Shown here in pieces: positions 27,186-36,136 of a stretch of DNA of 40,713 nucleotides (position 1 is the first letter of the stretch; every line of letters begins with the position of its first letter). The translations under genes were made by a program, and so were the position numbers. The notes beneath the pieces were generated by a model that did not search any database, was not told the DNA's origin, and worked only from the letters and a program-made list of their open reading frames with translations. This DNA comes from Alkalibacillus haloalkaliphilus C5 (GTDB taxonomy: Bacteria; Bacillota; Bacilli; Bacillales; Alkalibacillaceae), in contig NZ_AKIF01000002.1 in the NCBI RefSeq assembly GCF_000269905.1, positions 1 through 40,713 on the forward strand, written 5' to 3'.

Positions 27186-27608
27186 GTTTCTCCATTTATT
27201 TTCTTGATCAACATTGAAATAAACTTTTTGTCGCTTCTTTTCGTTTTCTTTTTCGGCGATTGTTTTTACTTCACCTTGCTGTAAATCACTCTTTAGAACA
27301 TCTGCACAATCCAAACAAAGTTTACCTTCATAAATTTGCGTATCACACCGCTCGCATTGATAAGTTAAATTTGGAAAAGTTCCAGGCTGAATTCGTCTTT
27401 GTCTTAACCATTTTTGAATTAATGACTTTTCAACCCCTGTTTCATCAGACACTTGACCCATTGTTGCTGTACGGTTTTTCTTTTTCCTTATAAAGCTATA
27501 GACTGTCTCGAACTTTTCTTCTTCTTCAAGAAAACATGTCCGGCATACTGTTTGTGCTCCTTTCACGAAAAGCTCCCCACAATTTGGGCAATTCGCTAAT
27601 TCTCCCAT
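27183..27608 (-). CDS. yvyF: YvyF-like flagellar operon zinc-ribbon/HTH protein
   Basis: 141 aa. An N-terminal zinc ribbon (CPNCGELF ... CRTC), a central helix-turn-helix-like segment (TMGQVSDETGVEKSLIQKWL) and a second Cys cluster (CERC ... CLDC) at about 95-115. It matches the family named after B. subtilis YvyF, encoded before flgM; molecular role unknown, DNA binding plausible. A good sigma-A promoter precedes it. Confidence 0.85.
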   Translation of the reverse strand: MGELANCPNCGELFVKGAQTVCRTCFLEEEEKFETVYSFIRKKKNRTATMGQVSDETGVEKSLIQKWLRQRRIQPGTFPNLTYQCERCDTQIYEGKLCLDCADVLKSDLQQGEVKTIAEKENEKKRQKVYFNVDQENKWRN

Positions 27609-27637
27609 CCCGATTCCTCCTCGATCTTCTTCTATCT

Positions 27638-27666
27638 ATTATATCGACAACAATTTCTATTTACAA
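27638..27666 (-). promoter_or_regulatory. Sigma-A promoter of yvyF-flgM operon
   Basis: Minus strand TTGTAA (27661-27666), 17-base spacer, TATAAT (27638-27643), about 30 bases before the yvyF ATG. Confidence 0.78.
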
Positions 27667-27682
27667 AGTGGTTAAGGAAAAT

Positions 27683-28354
27683 TTAGCTTCGAATTAAAGT
27701 TAAAGATTGGACATGTTCGGCACCTCTTTCTTTTAAAAGTGACGCAGCTTGGCGAATGGTCGTGCCAGTCGTGTAAATATCGTCAATTAGCAGGATCGAT
27801 TTGGGTGAGGGTTGGGTGATTTGAAAAGGGTTGTTGGAGAAAACTCGTTCGCGTCTTGATTTTTTTGATTGTTTTTGGCCATCTTGACGTGTGAGGATGT
27901 GATGAATCGGTTCGGTTAGTAGGATTGCGATTGCTTCGGCTTGGTTGAACTGTCTAATTGAGTAGCGGTCATCACCGAGTGGGATTGGGACTATTGAAAG
28001 GTCTTGGTTTTTGAAATGTTCCTTAAAAGTTTCGCGGACATTCTTTTTCCAAGCGTTAATCAGCTCATAATCGCCACGGTATTTAAAACGTGCGATCAAG
28101 TCTTTCATATACTCGTTATATGTATAAATGGAAACGTTTCGCTCAAGAGGATCTTGGCCAAAGTGTTGTTCCCAGCGGATGCAGTCGCTACACTTTTGAT
28201 CGGCAGTCGGTTTCATACATTTTTGGCAAAATGGTTGAGTGATTTGTTCAAGTTTGTCATCACAGTGGTCGCAAATCGTGCGGTGTTGTGGATTTAGGAA
28301 GTTGCTCCAAGTCGTGTCTTCTTTAATCGGTTTTAAACAAAGGTAGCAAATCAT
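27683..28354 (-). CDS. comFC: ComF family amidophosphoribosyltransferase-like competence protein
   Basis: 223 aa. N-terminal zinc finger (CYLCLKPI ... CDHC, then CQKC ... CSDC) and a C-terminal phosphoribosyltransferase fold with the PRPP loop ILLIDDIYTTGTT. ComFC works with the ComFA helicase in taking up single-stranded DNA. The ATG at 28354 overlaps the comFA stop by 4 bases (ATGA). comFB, present between them in B. subtilis, is absent. Confidence 0.93.
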   Translation of the reverse strand: MICYLCLKPIKEDTTWSNFLNPQHRTICDHCDDKLEQITQPFCQKCMKPTADQKCSDCIRWEQHFGQDPLERNVSIYTYNEYMKDLIARFKYRGDYELINAWKKNVRETFKEHFKNQDLSIVPIPLGDDRYSIRQFNQAEAIAILLTEPIHHILTRQDGQKQSKKSRRERVFSNNPFQITQPSPKSILLIDDIYTTGTTIRQAASLLKERGAEHVQSLTLIRS

Positions 28355-29715
28355 ACTGTGCACCTCTTCGCTTCTTTATTTTTCAAAATTGTATAGTTGC
28401 GTGCCTGAATCATCGCATTCGTTTTATATTCGTAGAAAAAGGTTACATCGCCTGTCGGGTCGTTAGCACTTCGACCTGCACGGCCAGCAATTTGGATCAG
28501 TGCCGCTTCATCAAACACATGATGGTCCGCTTGAATGACCGCTACATCAATTGATGGGAATGTAACGCCTCGTTCGAGAATTGTCGTCGTTATTAATGAT
28601 TCGAAATTACGAGCTCGGAACTGTTTGATTAAATATTCACGGTATGGGCTTTCGGCGTGGACATAAGGCATGTCTAGTTTTTCTGCTAGTGATTCTGCAA
28701 GTTGGATTGTCGGTGCGAACAGTAAAAAGCGGCGGTTGTTCGTTCGTTTTTCGTTGATCCAGCGAGTGATTTTTGTTGGGGTTTTATCCTTTTCTAACGA
28801 ATCGTTAAGTCGAAGGATTGCTTGGAATGTCGGAGTTGGGATTGGGTGCCCGTGATAACGGCTAGGAATTGAGACTGTCGGGATTTGCTTCGTTGCGATT
28901 TGCAGCTTGTGGGATCGCCTTGGTGTAGCGGTTAAGTGGATTTGCGTGCTATCTGATTTGGAGGCCCGGGCGACGGCTTTTGGAAGTGTTTTGTCACGAT
29001 GGTAAGGGAATGCATCGACTTCATCGACGACCATGACGTCGAACGAATTTTCATAGCGTAACAATTGGTGTGTTGTTGCAATGACGAGGTGGTTGTTTAG
29101 ATCACGTTCCGTTGACCCGCCGTATAACGCAGCTGAATGAATTGTTGGGAAATCTCGGCGTAATCGTGGCGCCAGTTCCCTTACTACATCCGCGCGCGGT
29201 GTCGCAATGCACACTCTTTTGTTTTGCTTGATTGCTTCCTGGATCCCCGCATAAAGCATCTCCGTTTTACCAGCCCCACAGACAGCATAAATTAATAGCT
29301 TAGATCGATTGTTTACGGATTCGACCATTTTTTGTGACGCCTTTTCTTGTAGTGGTGTTAGGATCCCTCGCCATTTGAGAGGGTTCGCGACATTGTGGCG
29401 CATCGGCATTGGCCCAGTCCATCTGTAGAGCGGCTCCTTTGTACTAACGCGCCCCATTTGAATGCATTTTTTGCAATAGATGATAGATTTGCTGTTGCGC
29501 TGTGGAATTTTACCGAATAGCATTTGATTTTTGTTAAGGCAACGGTTGCATTGGTGGAAGTTGAGCGCTGAGCTGATTCCAGGGACTCGTTCGATATGTT
29601 GATGCGTGATTAAATATTGGAATCGGTGCTCTGATAGGTTGAGTTCATGTTTGAGTAATAGTTTAGTAGAAAATCTTCTTGCCAGGTCTTCGATTAGTGG
29701 GGGAGTTGTTTTCAT
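28351..29715 (-). CDS. comFA: Competence DNA-uptake helicase ComFA
   Basis: 454 aa SF2 helicase. A four-Cys zinc site (CNRC ... CKKC) lies at about 56-85, Walker A AVCGAGKTEM at about 143-152, the DEVD box in VVDEVDAF and motif VI QIAGRAGRS near the end. It supplies the energy for DNA import during natural transformation. It heads the comFA-comFC pair; an AAAGGAC site precedes the ATG. Confidence 0.95.
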   Translation of the reverse strand: MKTTPPLIEDLARRFSTKLLLKHELNLSEHRFQYLITHQHIERVPGISSALNFHQCNRCLNKNQMLFGKIPQRNSKSIIYCKKCIQMGRVSTKEPLYRWTGPMPMRHNVANPLKWRGILTPLQEKASQKMVESVNNRSKLLIYAVCGAGKTEMLYAGIQEAIKQNKRVCIATPRADVVRELAPRLRRDFPTIHSAALYGGSTERDLNNHLVIATTHQLLRYENSFDVMVVDEVDAFPYHRDKTLPKAVARASKSDSTQIHLTATPRRSHKLQIATKQIPTVSIPSRYHGHPIPTPTFQAILRLNDSLEKDKTPTKITRWINEKRTNNRRFLLFAPTIQLAESLAEKLDMPYVHAESPYREYLIKQFRARNFESLITTTILERGVTFPSIDVAVIQADHHVFDEAALIQIAGRAGRSANDPTGDVTFFYEYKTNAMIQARNYTILKNKEAKRCTV

Positions 29716-29770
29716 AGGGGTTGTCCTTTCTCTTTGATTTTATAGATATAGTGGGAGTGATGGTTAGCAT

Positions 29771-29905
29771 TTATCAGCGCTCAGAGTTTTTTATCGGAGT
29801 TCGGGAACTTGTTATCAGCATTCAGACAAATTTATCGGCGCTCACATACTTTTTATCGGCGCTCGTAAATATTTATCAGCGTTCACACGAGTTTATCAGC
29901 GCTTG
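29771..29905 (-). repeat. Degenerate 20-nt array B
   Basis: Seven units of TTATC(A/G)GCGCTCA on the plus strand (minus strand GAGCGCTGATAA) at 29771, 29791, 29812, 29832, 29853, 29873 and 29893, spaced 20 or 21 bases. It fills the space between comFA and the end of the NERD gene. A reading frame passing through it yields repeats of YQRS, ISA and LSAL from the three frames; this is a by-product of a 20-base period, not a protein. Confidence 0.9.
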
Positions 29906-29914
29906 CCTCATAAG

Positions 29915-30859
29915 TTAGGATAAAGTATAAACTCTCGTCTTCCTCTCGCCTACATATGAGGAGCAAGTTTTCTTCAGCAACCTTTTGGCTATGTCATTTG
30001 GTACTTGAAGAAACTCTCTAGCTTGTTTATTTTTTATTTCACTCCCGAAGATCAACTTGTACTCTTCAAGGGCTTTTATATGAGCATTAGAATCTTTGTG
30101 TTTACAGGAAGGGCACCTCCAGTTACGATTTATACGCTTCATTATATATTTTTTACAATTGGTACACCAAACGCCGTTTCTAATATGTTCCTTCTGAATA
30201 TTGCACTCCTTCATGATGTCGACTTCTTTGGGCTTGTGGTTATTTTTAAGCACTTTTCCTATATAAATTAACTCTTCGTTTGAAAAGATAGGTTTGGAAT
30301 ATTTTTGTTCTAACTCGGATACTCTCCACGGGAGGCGTTGGCTAATAATTAGATCGGGCTGACGTCCTTCAATTTCCAAAACAGCATCTTGGTGAGAAAA
30401 GACGACTAACGTGTGGATTGGAGGAACAGTGAATCCAGATGGTTCGAGGAGTTTCTTGAGTTTAAAACGCTGAATTCTCGCTTGGATAAAAGGGTCACCA
30501 TAATGTTCATGAGTTCCGTCACGTTTAATGCACTTGAGCACCCCGGTTTCGGTGTTGTACTTGATGAGGCCAGCATTATTTTTCACTTCAATTATAAGGA
30601 AAAAGTTAGGGAATAGTATTAAGTGGTCAATTTGGAAAGTGTATTGCCGCTCTTCGACACGGAGGCCATGTAAATAGATTGCGCTTTGTGGTAAGAAGTT
30701 GAAATAATAGTTTAGAGATCGCTCTCCATCATAGCCTGATTTCTCACGGCGATATCGGTCACGAACATTTTGATACACTGGGGAATGGCTCATTAGTCGA
30801 GGGGCGATGACTTCTAGCTGAGCTAGACTCGAGGGTTTTTGTTGAGGTAATAAAATCAT
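29915..30859 (-). CDS. NERD-domain (nuclease-related) protein with C-terminal zinc ribbon
   Basis: 314 aa. The NERD domain is at about 35-160 and keeps the PD-(D/E)xK-like residues: Glu in DGERSL, Asp in QIDHLILF, and the E-x-K pair in IIEVKN. A zinc ribbon (CTNC ... CPSC) follows at about 230-255 and then a basic C-terminal tail. NERD proteins are thought to act on nucleic acids, often in plasmid or mobile contexts; function here is unknown. The start is placed at ATG 30859; a GTG at 30871 is too close to AAAGGA. The gene separates comFA from degV, which are neighbours in B. subtilis, and has a repeat array on each side. Confidence 0.85.
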   Translation of the reverse strand: MILLPQQKPSSLAQLEVIAPRLMSHSPVYQNVRDRYRREKSGYDGERSLNYYFNFLPQSAIYLHGLRVEERQYTFQIDHLILFPNFFLIIEVKNNAGLIKYNTETGVLKCIKRDGTHEHYGDPFIQARIQRFKLKKLLEPSGFTVPPIHTLVVFSHQDAVLEIEGRQPDLIISQRLPWRVSELEQKYSKPIFSNEELIYIGKVLKNNHKPKEVDIMKECNIQKEHIRNGVWCTNCKKYIMKRINRNWRCPSCKHKDSNAHIKALEEYKLIFGSEIKNKQAREFLQVPNDIAKRLLKKTCSSYVGERKTRVYTLS

Positions 30860-30955
30860 TTCATATAACACTTCCTTTCTAAAGCAATATTATAGTCAAT
30901 TTTTTATGAAAAGAGAAGAGTTTTGGATTAATTTAGGGGGTGGGTTAGGAATTTT

Positions 30956-31090
30956 TTATTGGTGCTCATGATTTTTTATCAGCATTCGCTTATCATTTAT
31001 CGGCGCTCACGATTTTTTATCGGCGTTCACGATATTTTATCAGCGCTCGCATCCACTTTATCGGCGCTCACGACTTTTTATCAGCGCTCA
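30956..31090 (-). repeat. Degenerate 20-nt array C
   Basis: Seven units of TTATC(A/G)GCG(C/T)TCA on the plus strand at 30956, 30976, 30997, 31017, 31037, 31058 and 31078, spaced 20 or 21 bases, in the same orientation as array B. It lies between the start of the NERD gene and the degV terminator. Confidence 0.9.
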
Positions 31091-31097
31091 CCCACAA

Positions 31098-31131
31098 AAT
31101 AAAAAACGCAGATGAGCTTGTCTCATCTGCG
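31098..31131 (-). terminator. Rho-independent terminator of degV
   Basis: CGCAGATGAG / CTCATCTGCG perfect stem, 5-base loop, TTTTTTATTTT on the minus strand, directly after the degV stop. Confidence 0.93.
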
Positions 31132-31137
31132 CACCTT

Positions 31138-31983
31138 TTATTTTACTTTATACCAACCCAAACCGAGGCCGCCTTCACCGAGGTGTGTGCCAATTACTGG
31201 TCCAAAGTAGCTGATAACAAATTCTACGTTTGGATATTTTTCTGATAGCTCGTCTTTCCACTTGTTCGCAGTTTCTTCTCGTTCGGCGTGGATGATGACT
31301 GCTTTCATTTGCTCGGCTTCTTCTGCTGCTTCGCTTAGTAAGTTTTCCATACGCTTGTAAGCTTTTTTGCTTGTACGGATTTTTTCGAATGGTACGATTT
31401 TTGTATCTTCGAAGTGAAGTAAAGGTTTCACTTGCAATAAGCTTCCGACCATTGCTTGTGCACCTGTTAAGCGACCACCACGCGCTAGATGGCTTAAGTC
31501 GTCCACCATGAAGTATGCATTCAAATCTTGTTTCATTTCTTTAAGACGATTTAAGATCTCATCAGGTGTTGCACCGTCTTGTGCCATTTGAGCCGCTTCT
31601 AGTACGTAAAAGCCTTGTGCCATACAACTAATTTCAGAATCAAATGGATGAACTTCTAAACCGTCAACCATATCGCCTGCTGAAACAGCCGCTTGATATG
31701 TCCCGCTAATTCCACTTGATAAGTGAATTGAGACAACGGCGTCATAGTCGTTTGCAATCTCTTCGAATTTCGTTGTGAAGTCACCTACAGACGGCTGGCT
31801 TGTTTTCGGTAAATCTTTTTCAGTTCTTACTTTTTCATAAAACTCTTTAGTTGTTATATCAACTAATTCACGATAACTTTCATCACCAAATGTGACACTG
31901 AGCGGCACCATATATATATTCCAATGATCTAATTGTTCTTGAGGTATGTATGCCGTGCTATCAGTTAAAACAGCTGTTTTCAT
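31138..31983 (-). CDS. degV: DegV family fatty-acid-binding protein
   Basis: 281 aa. MKTAVLTDSTAYIP opens the family fold, followed by SQPSVGDF and the lipid-site motif SSGISGTYQ. DegV/FakB proteins bind acyl chains and present them to a fatty acid kinase; the role of the deg-linked copy is not settled. The start is ATG 31983 after GGGAGG; 17 further upstream codons are not part of the family alignment. Downstream of degU as in B. subtilis, but with its own terminator. Confidence 0.93.
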   Translation of the reverse strand: MKTAVLTDSTAYIPQEQLDHWNIYMVPLSVTFGDESYRELVDITTKEFYEKVRTEKDLPKTSQPSVGDFTTKFEEIANDYDAVVSIHLSSGISGTYQAAVSAGDMVDGLEVHPFDSEISCMAQGFYVLEAAQMAQDGATPDEILNRLKEMKQDLNAYFMVDDLSHLARGGRLTGAQAMVGSLLQVKPLLHFEDTKIVPFEKIRTSKKAYKRMENLLSEAAEEAEQMKAVIIHAEREETANKWKDELSEKYPNVEFVISYFGPVIGTHLGEGGLGLGWYKVK

Positions 31984-32059
31984 ACCATCGACCTCCCTAA
32001 TCCATATTTTACAATAACGTGTCCCTTTTTGCATCGGTATTTTTTAATATCGTACAAAA

Positions 32060-32093
32060 GAAAAAATCACCACTCACAATTCGTGAGTGGTGA
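32060..32093 (-). terminator. Rho-independent terminator of degU
   Basis: TCACCACTCAC / GTGAGTGGTGA perfect 11-base stem, 5-base loop, then TTTTTTCTTTT on the minus strand. Confidence 0.94.
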
Positions 32094-32097
32094 CTTT

Positions 32098-32783
32098 CTA
32101 CCTTACAAGTACCCAGCCATTTTTAATGGCTGTAACAACGGCTTGTGTTCTGTCATTCACATTCATTTTTTGAAGAATGTTAGACACGTGGTTTTTCACC
32201 GTTTTTTCACTAATATAAAGATCTTCTGAAATTCCTCTATTGCTGCGCCCATCTGTCATCAATTGTAAAACTTCGCATTCGCGGCGAGTAAGTAAATGAA
32301 GGGGCTTACGATATTCGATATACTCAAATGCTGCTTCTTGCTTTCGCCACCAACATTTGAAAGTCGGCGATATTCATTGATTAATCGGTGCGTCACTTTT
32401 GGATGGATGTATGATCCACCTTTGCTGACGACTTTGATGGCGTTCACTAGTTCTTCTGTATCCATCTCTTTTAGCATATATCCTAGTGCACCTGATTTAA
32501 GAGCGTGTGTAACGTAAGATTCATCATCATGGATTGATAGAATAATGACTTTAAGGTCACCGTGTTGGTCTATTAATTGCTTAGTAGCCTCTACTCCATT
32601 AACATCCGGCATGTTAATATCCATAATAACGACGTCTGGTTCATTTTCATCAATGACAGCTAAAGCTTCTGATCCATCGCTAGCTTCAGCAACGACATTA
32701 AAACTTTCTTCAAACTCTAAGATGCGCTTAATTCCTTCGCGGAAAAGTTTATGATCGTCTATAAGAACGATATTTGTTGACAT
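32098..32783 (-). pseudogene. degU: Response regulator DegU, interrupted by a one-base frameshift
   Basis: The first frame (from ATG 32783) gives a receiver domain with phosphorylation site Asp55 (VIMDINMPD) and a linker, then runs into a wrong C-terminus ending at 32259. The correct LuxR-type HTH ([18 protein letters not shown] ... [19 protein letters not shown]) is intact in the -1 frame and ends at 32098. The break lies between about 32325 and 32376; restoring one base, for example an A in GAAAGCAAGAAG, would give a normal 228-aa DegU. No convincing slippery heptamer is present. It is either a real loss of function or an indel error in the sequence. DegU controls motility, competence and exoenzymes, so the difference matters. 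The receiver alone would still be made. Confidence 0.88.
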
Positions 32784-32913
32784 GATACTCCTCCTTCAAT
32801 CCTAATCGTTACTCAAGCCGCTCTTGATCCCCCGTAAAATATTAATATAATTATACTACAAATATGGTCAGCTAGGTACTATTTCATGCAAATTTATAAA
32901 TAAATCTGAATTA

Positions 32914-34053
32914 TTAATACATAATCGGCAGTGATATCGATACTTTAGTCCCTTTACCCTCTGTAGACTTAATGTCCATTTGACCATTTAACATTTCAAC
33001 ACGTTCACGCATTCCTGTTAACCCAAAAGAATCTTCTTTTTTCTCATCGACATTGAACCCTTTCCCATAGTCAACAATATGGATGTTCAACTTATTATAT
33101 GCTTGTTCAAAGCGGACTTGAATTAAGCTCGTATTAGCATGCTTAAGTGCATTTTGAACACCTTCTTGCACTAATCGGAAAGCAGCAGCTTCAAATTTTT
33201 GTGAGTAACGATCTCCGTCATTGTTTGGTTTAAATTCAACTTTAATATTGTGATATTCTTCAATTGTAGATAAGTATTTTCTCAATGTCGGAACTAGACC
33301 TAAATCATCTAAAGCCATTGGTCTTAAGTCATAGATAATTCTTCGCACCTCATACAAAGCCCCACGAACCATTTCCTTAACGTCTTTCATCTCTTTCAAC
33401 GCTTCATCAACACCACGCTCACGAATCGTTTTCTGTACAATATCTGAACGAATCATAACGTTAGCTAACATTTGTGCTGGACCATCGTGTATTTCACGTG
33501 ACAACTTCCGGCGTTCTTCCTCTTGTGCGTCAATAATTTGTAAGCCAAATTCATATTTTTCTTTCGCTGAAGAGATTGCTTCATTAACATTTTGGAAATC
33601 GTTCACTAAGTAGTTTAACACGACGTTAACTTTACCAATAAGGTTTTCTGTTCGCTCAATATTTTCATTTAAACCTCTGATGCGATGTTCTAATTCGTCT
33701 CGTCGCTTAATAAGTCCAACCTCTTGTTGGCGCTGGACGACTAATTTCGTCTGTAATTCGTGCGTATCGTTATAAGCTTTCTGTACTTGCTCTTCAGAAT
33801 ACTTACTAAAGTTTCGACTAACTTCAGTTAACCGTTGACGTGCTAACTTCAACCTTCGCTCCAGTTGATCATTTTCGTCAATCATTTTACTAACGTCTTT
33901 ACGAATTTGTAAAACTTCTTTAGCTAGTTCTTGTTGTTCTTTACGAGCATTTTCACCTAGGTCAAATATTTCTTCTTTACTATTTGATACGACATTGACC
34001 ATTTCTTCGATGATTCGATTTAAGGTTTGGTCTTGTTCTAAAACTTTTGACAT
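32914..34053 (-). CDS. degS: Sensor histidine kinase DegS
   Basis: 379 aa cytoplasmic kinase. A long coiled-coil sensor (residues 1-180) leads to the HisKA_3 phosphoacceptor His189 in REIHDGPAQM, followed by the HATPase domain (about 275-378, with DYGKGFN and GLTGMRER). The His number equals that of B. subtilis DegS. It phosphorylates DegU. Its reading frame is intact although the partner degU is broken. Confidence 0.96.
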   Translation of the reverse strand: MSKVLEQDQTLNRIIEEMVNVVSNSKEEIFDLGENARKEQQELAKEVLQIRKDVSKMIDENDQLERRLKLARQRLTEVSRNFSKYSEEQVQKAYNDTHELQTKLVVQRQQEVGLIKRRDELEHRIRGLNENIERTENLIGKVNVVLNYLVNDFQNVNEAISSAKEKYEFGLQIIDAQEEERRKLSREIHDGPAQMLANVMIRSDIVQKTIRERGVDEALKEMKDVKEMVRGALYEVRRIIYDLRPMALDDLGLVPTLRKYLSTIEEYHNIKVEFKPNNDGDRYSQKFEAAAFRLVQEGVQNALKHANTSLIQVRFEQAYNKLNIHIVDYGKGFNVDEKKEDSFGLTGMRERVEMLNGQMDIKSTEGKGTKVSISLPIMY

Positions 34054-34179
34054 AGAGATTCCTCCACCATTATTACTATATTGTTCGTCATTTATGCAAA
34101 AACTTTTGGGGGTTTTGATTTATTTTGTCCTTTTTTTCATTTCCCTGTAACTAAATGGGTATAAAATTCGTCTATATAA

Positions 34180-34208
34180 TTGCCCAACATATTTAGTTTC
34201 TATATAAT
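34180..34208 (+). promoter_or_regulatory. Sigma-A promoter of yigZ-LCP operon
   Basis: TTGCCC (34180-34185), 17-base spacer, TATAAT (34203-34208), 23 bases before the ATG at 34231. Confidence 0.75.
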
Positions 34209-34230
34209 GATAGTTTAGGAGGATATCATT

Positions 34231-34869
34231 ATGTTAGAAAATTACTTAACTGTAAAAAATGAAGGAAAACATGAAATCAATATACAAAAATCACGATTTA
34301 TCGGTCATATCAAACGTACCGAAACTGAAGAAGAAGCGCAAGCATTTATACAAAAAATCAAAAAAGAACACGCTAGTGCAACACACAATTGTTCTGCCTA
34401 TATGATCGGAGAACAAAATTTAATCCAAAAAGCACAAGATGACGGTGAACCGAGTGGTACAGCTGGTGTGCCAATGCTTGAAGTTTTAAAGCAAATGGAC
34501 TTAAAAGACACAACGGTTGTCGTCACTCGTTATTTTGGAGGAATTAAGCTTGGGGCAGGTGGTTTAATTCGCGCTTATTCTAATTCAACTTCAGAAGCAA
34601 TTCGCCAAATTGGTGCTGTTAAACGCTCTTTAATGAGAGAAGTTATGATTACTGCTGAGTATGGCATGTTAGGGAAGCTTGAAAATGAACTAAGAAACCA
34701 TAAGCAGTTAATTGAAAACATTGATTATACTGAGCGTGTCTCTTTCCACGTCTTAGTTCCAGTATCAGATGTCGATTCGTTCAAGGGCTGGATTATTGAT
34801 TTTACAAGTGATCAAGTCGAAATGCATGATGGTGAGGAAAAATATATTGAGCGTGATATTCAAATATAA
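34231..34869 (+). CDS. yvyE: YigZ/IMPACT family protein (YvyE)
   Basis: 212 aa. The UPF0029/IMPACT domain (KSRFIGHIKRTETEEEAQAF ... DDGEPSGTAGVPML, ending with VTRYFGGIKLGAGGL) covers about residues 20-130 and a DUF1949 ferredoxin-like domain the rest. Bacterial YigZ proteins have been linked to translation or nucleic-acid binding; the function is not fixed. It is co-transcribed with the LCP gene 15 bases downstream, as in B. subtilis yvyE-tagV. Confidence 0.92.
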   Translation: MLENYLTVKNEGKHEINIQKSRFIGHIKRTETEEEAQAFIQKIKKEHASATHNCSAYMIGEQNLIQKAQDDGEPSGTAGVPMLEVLKQMDLKDTTVVVTRYFGGIKLGAGGLIRAYSNSTSEAIRQIGAVKRSLMREVMITAEYGMLGKLENELRNHKQLIENIDYTERVSFHVLVPVSDVDSFKGWIIDFTSDQVEMHDGEEKYIERDIQI

Positions 34870-34883
34870 AAGGGGAATCCGAA

Positions 34884-35876
34884 ATGAGTTTTAAGAAAAA
34901 GTTATTAATTGGAACACTGGTGACTTTCCTATTAGCAGCTGGTGGTGTTACCTATTACTTTTTCAATCTTTATCAAGAAGCTGAAAAAGCGGTAACAGAA
35001 TCATATCAAGACCTTGAACGAGGTGAACACTCTGAACAACGTGAAGAAGAAGTTGACCCGAGTGAAGACAATATTTCTATTTTGTTCGTCGGTGTCGATG
35101 ATAGTGATACAAGACAAGGTACGTCAAGCTTAGCAGACGCACTTGTTCTAGCTACATTTAACAAAGATGATCTATCAGTCAATATGGTTAGTATTCCACG
35201 TGATTCATATGTCGATGTAAGTTATCAATATTCAAAGGATAAAATTAATCACACCCATGGATTCGGCGGCCTTGATGAAACGGTCTCAGTAGTTGAAGAC
35301 TTATTAGATGTTCCAGTTGATTATTATGTTAGGTTAGACTTTATGGCTTTTGTCGATACGGTTGATGCTTTAGGCGGAGTAGACTTCGATGTCCCTTACT
35401 ATTTAGAAGAAACAGATAGCACAGATCAAGGAACTGTCGTCATTCAACCTGGTGAACAAACGTTAAACGGCGAAGAAGCGCTTGCGATGGCAAGAACGAG
35501 GCAACATGACAATGACCTTGAACGCGGTAACCGTCAAATGGAAATACTTGAGTCAATTATCGATCAAACGTTATCGTTCTCCTCGATTACTCGTTACAAT
35601 TCGTTAATTCAATCAATTGGTGACCGAATGACAACGAATATATCATTTGACCAGCTTGTTAGTTTACACGAATACGTAACAGGTAACGATGGACTTGAAA
35701 TAGAACAACACCAACTAGAAGGTAATGACTTGTGGGCTAATGATATTTATTATTTTGATTTAGATGAGCGTAGCATTAGTGATATAAGTAAGGAGTTGCG
35801 AACGCATTTACAAATTGATAGCCAATATGTTGAGGCGAAAAAAGATGAAGAAGAGAATGAAGATCAAGGTCTTTAA
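34884..35876 (+). CDS. tagV: LytR-CpsA-Psr (LCP) family wall glycopolymer ligase, TagV-like
   Basis: 330 aa. A short cytoplasmic start, TM helix at about 7-28, an acidic stalk, then the LCP domain (about 60-250) with ISILFVGVDDSDTRQG, the SIPRDSYV motif, INHTHGFGG and the Arg-rich MARTRQHDNDLERGNRQ. LCP enzymes transfer teichoic acid or other polymers from undecaprenyl carriers to peptidoglycan outside the cell. Adjacency to yvyE supports the TagV assignment; the exact polymer is unknown. tagO, next in B. subtilis, is absent here. Confidence 0.88.
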   Translation: MSFKKKLLIGTLVTFLLAAGGVTYYFFNLYQEAEKAVTESYQDLERGEHSEQREEEVDPSEDNISILFVGVDDSDTRQGTSSLADALVLATFNKDDLSVNMVSIPRDSYVDVSYQYSKDKINHTHGFGGLDETVSVVEDLLDVPVDYYVRLDFMAFVDTVDALGGVDFDVPYYLEETDSTDQGTVVIQPGEQTLNGEEALAMARTRQHDNDLERGNRQMEILESIIDQTLSFSSITRYNSLIQSIGDRMTTNISFDQLVSLHEYVTGNDGLEIEQHQLEGNDLWANDIYYFDLDERSISDISKELRTHLQIDSQYVEAKKDEEENEDQGL

Positions 35877-35906
35877 AAGCTAGAGTTTAACTCTAGCTTT
35901 TTTTAT
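35877..35906 (+). terminator. Rho-independent terminator of yvyE-LCP operon
   Basis: AAGCTAGAGTT / AACTCTAGCTT perfect stem and seven T on the plus strand, starting right after the stop codon. Confidence 0.94.
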
Positions 35907-35924
35907 TGCAATAAAGCACTTAAA

Positions 35925-35962
35925 ACAAAAAAAGGACCACCTAAATAAATTAGGTGGCCAAG
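35925..35962 (-). terminator. Terminator of the APC permease gene
   Basis: GGACCACCTAA / TTAGGTGGCC stem followed by seven T on the minus strand. It is about 175 bases past the permease stop; the stretch between holds only AT-rich sequence. Confidence 0.8.
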
Positions 35963-36136
35963 AAAAAAGATAGCGTCTAATCAACCTTTATGATCGAGGT
36001 TAATTACATTTTATTATAGTTATATACCATTTACAATCCTTTCGACATTGAAAAATAAATTCAAATAATGAAGAACAAGTTGATAAATAAATGAAATTTT
36101 AAACAACTTTTTATAATTATTATAAATTGATAATTA

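Noticed and set aside
29721-29918. Plus-strand protein with YQRS/ISA/LSAL repeats
   Set aside because: It is only translation through array B; the 20-base period shifts frame at each unit. No ribosome site or family.
32325-32376. Programmed -1 frameshift in degU
   Set aside because: No X-XXY-YYZ heptamer or stimulatory structure is seen, and DegU is not known to be recoded; a plain indel explains it.
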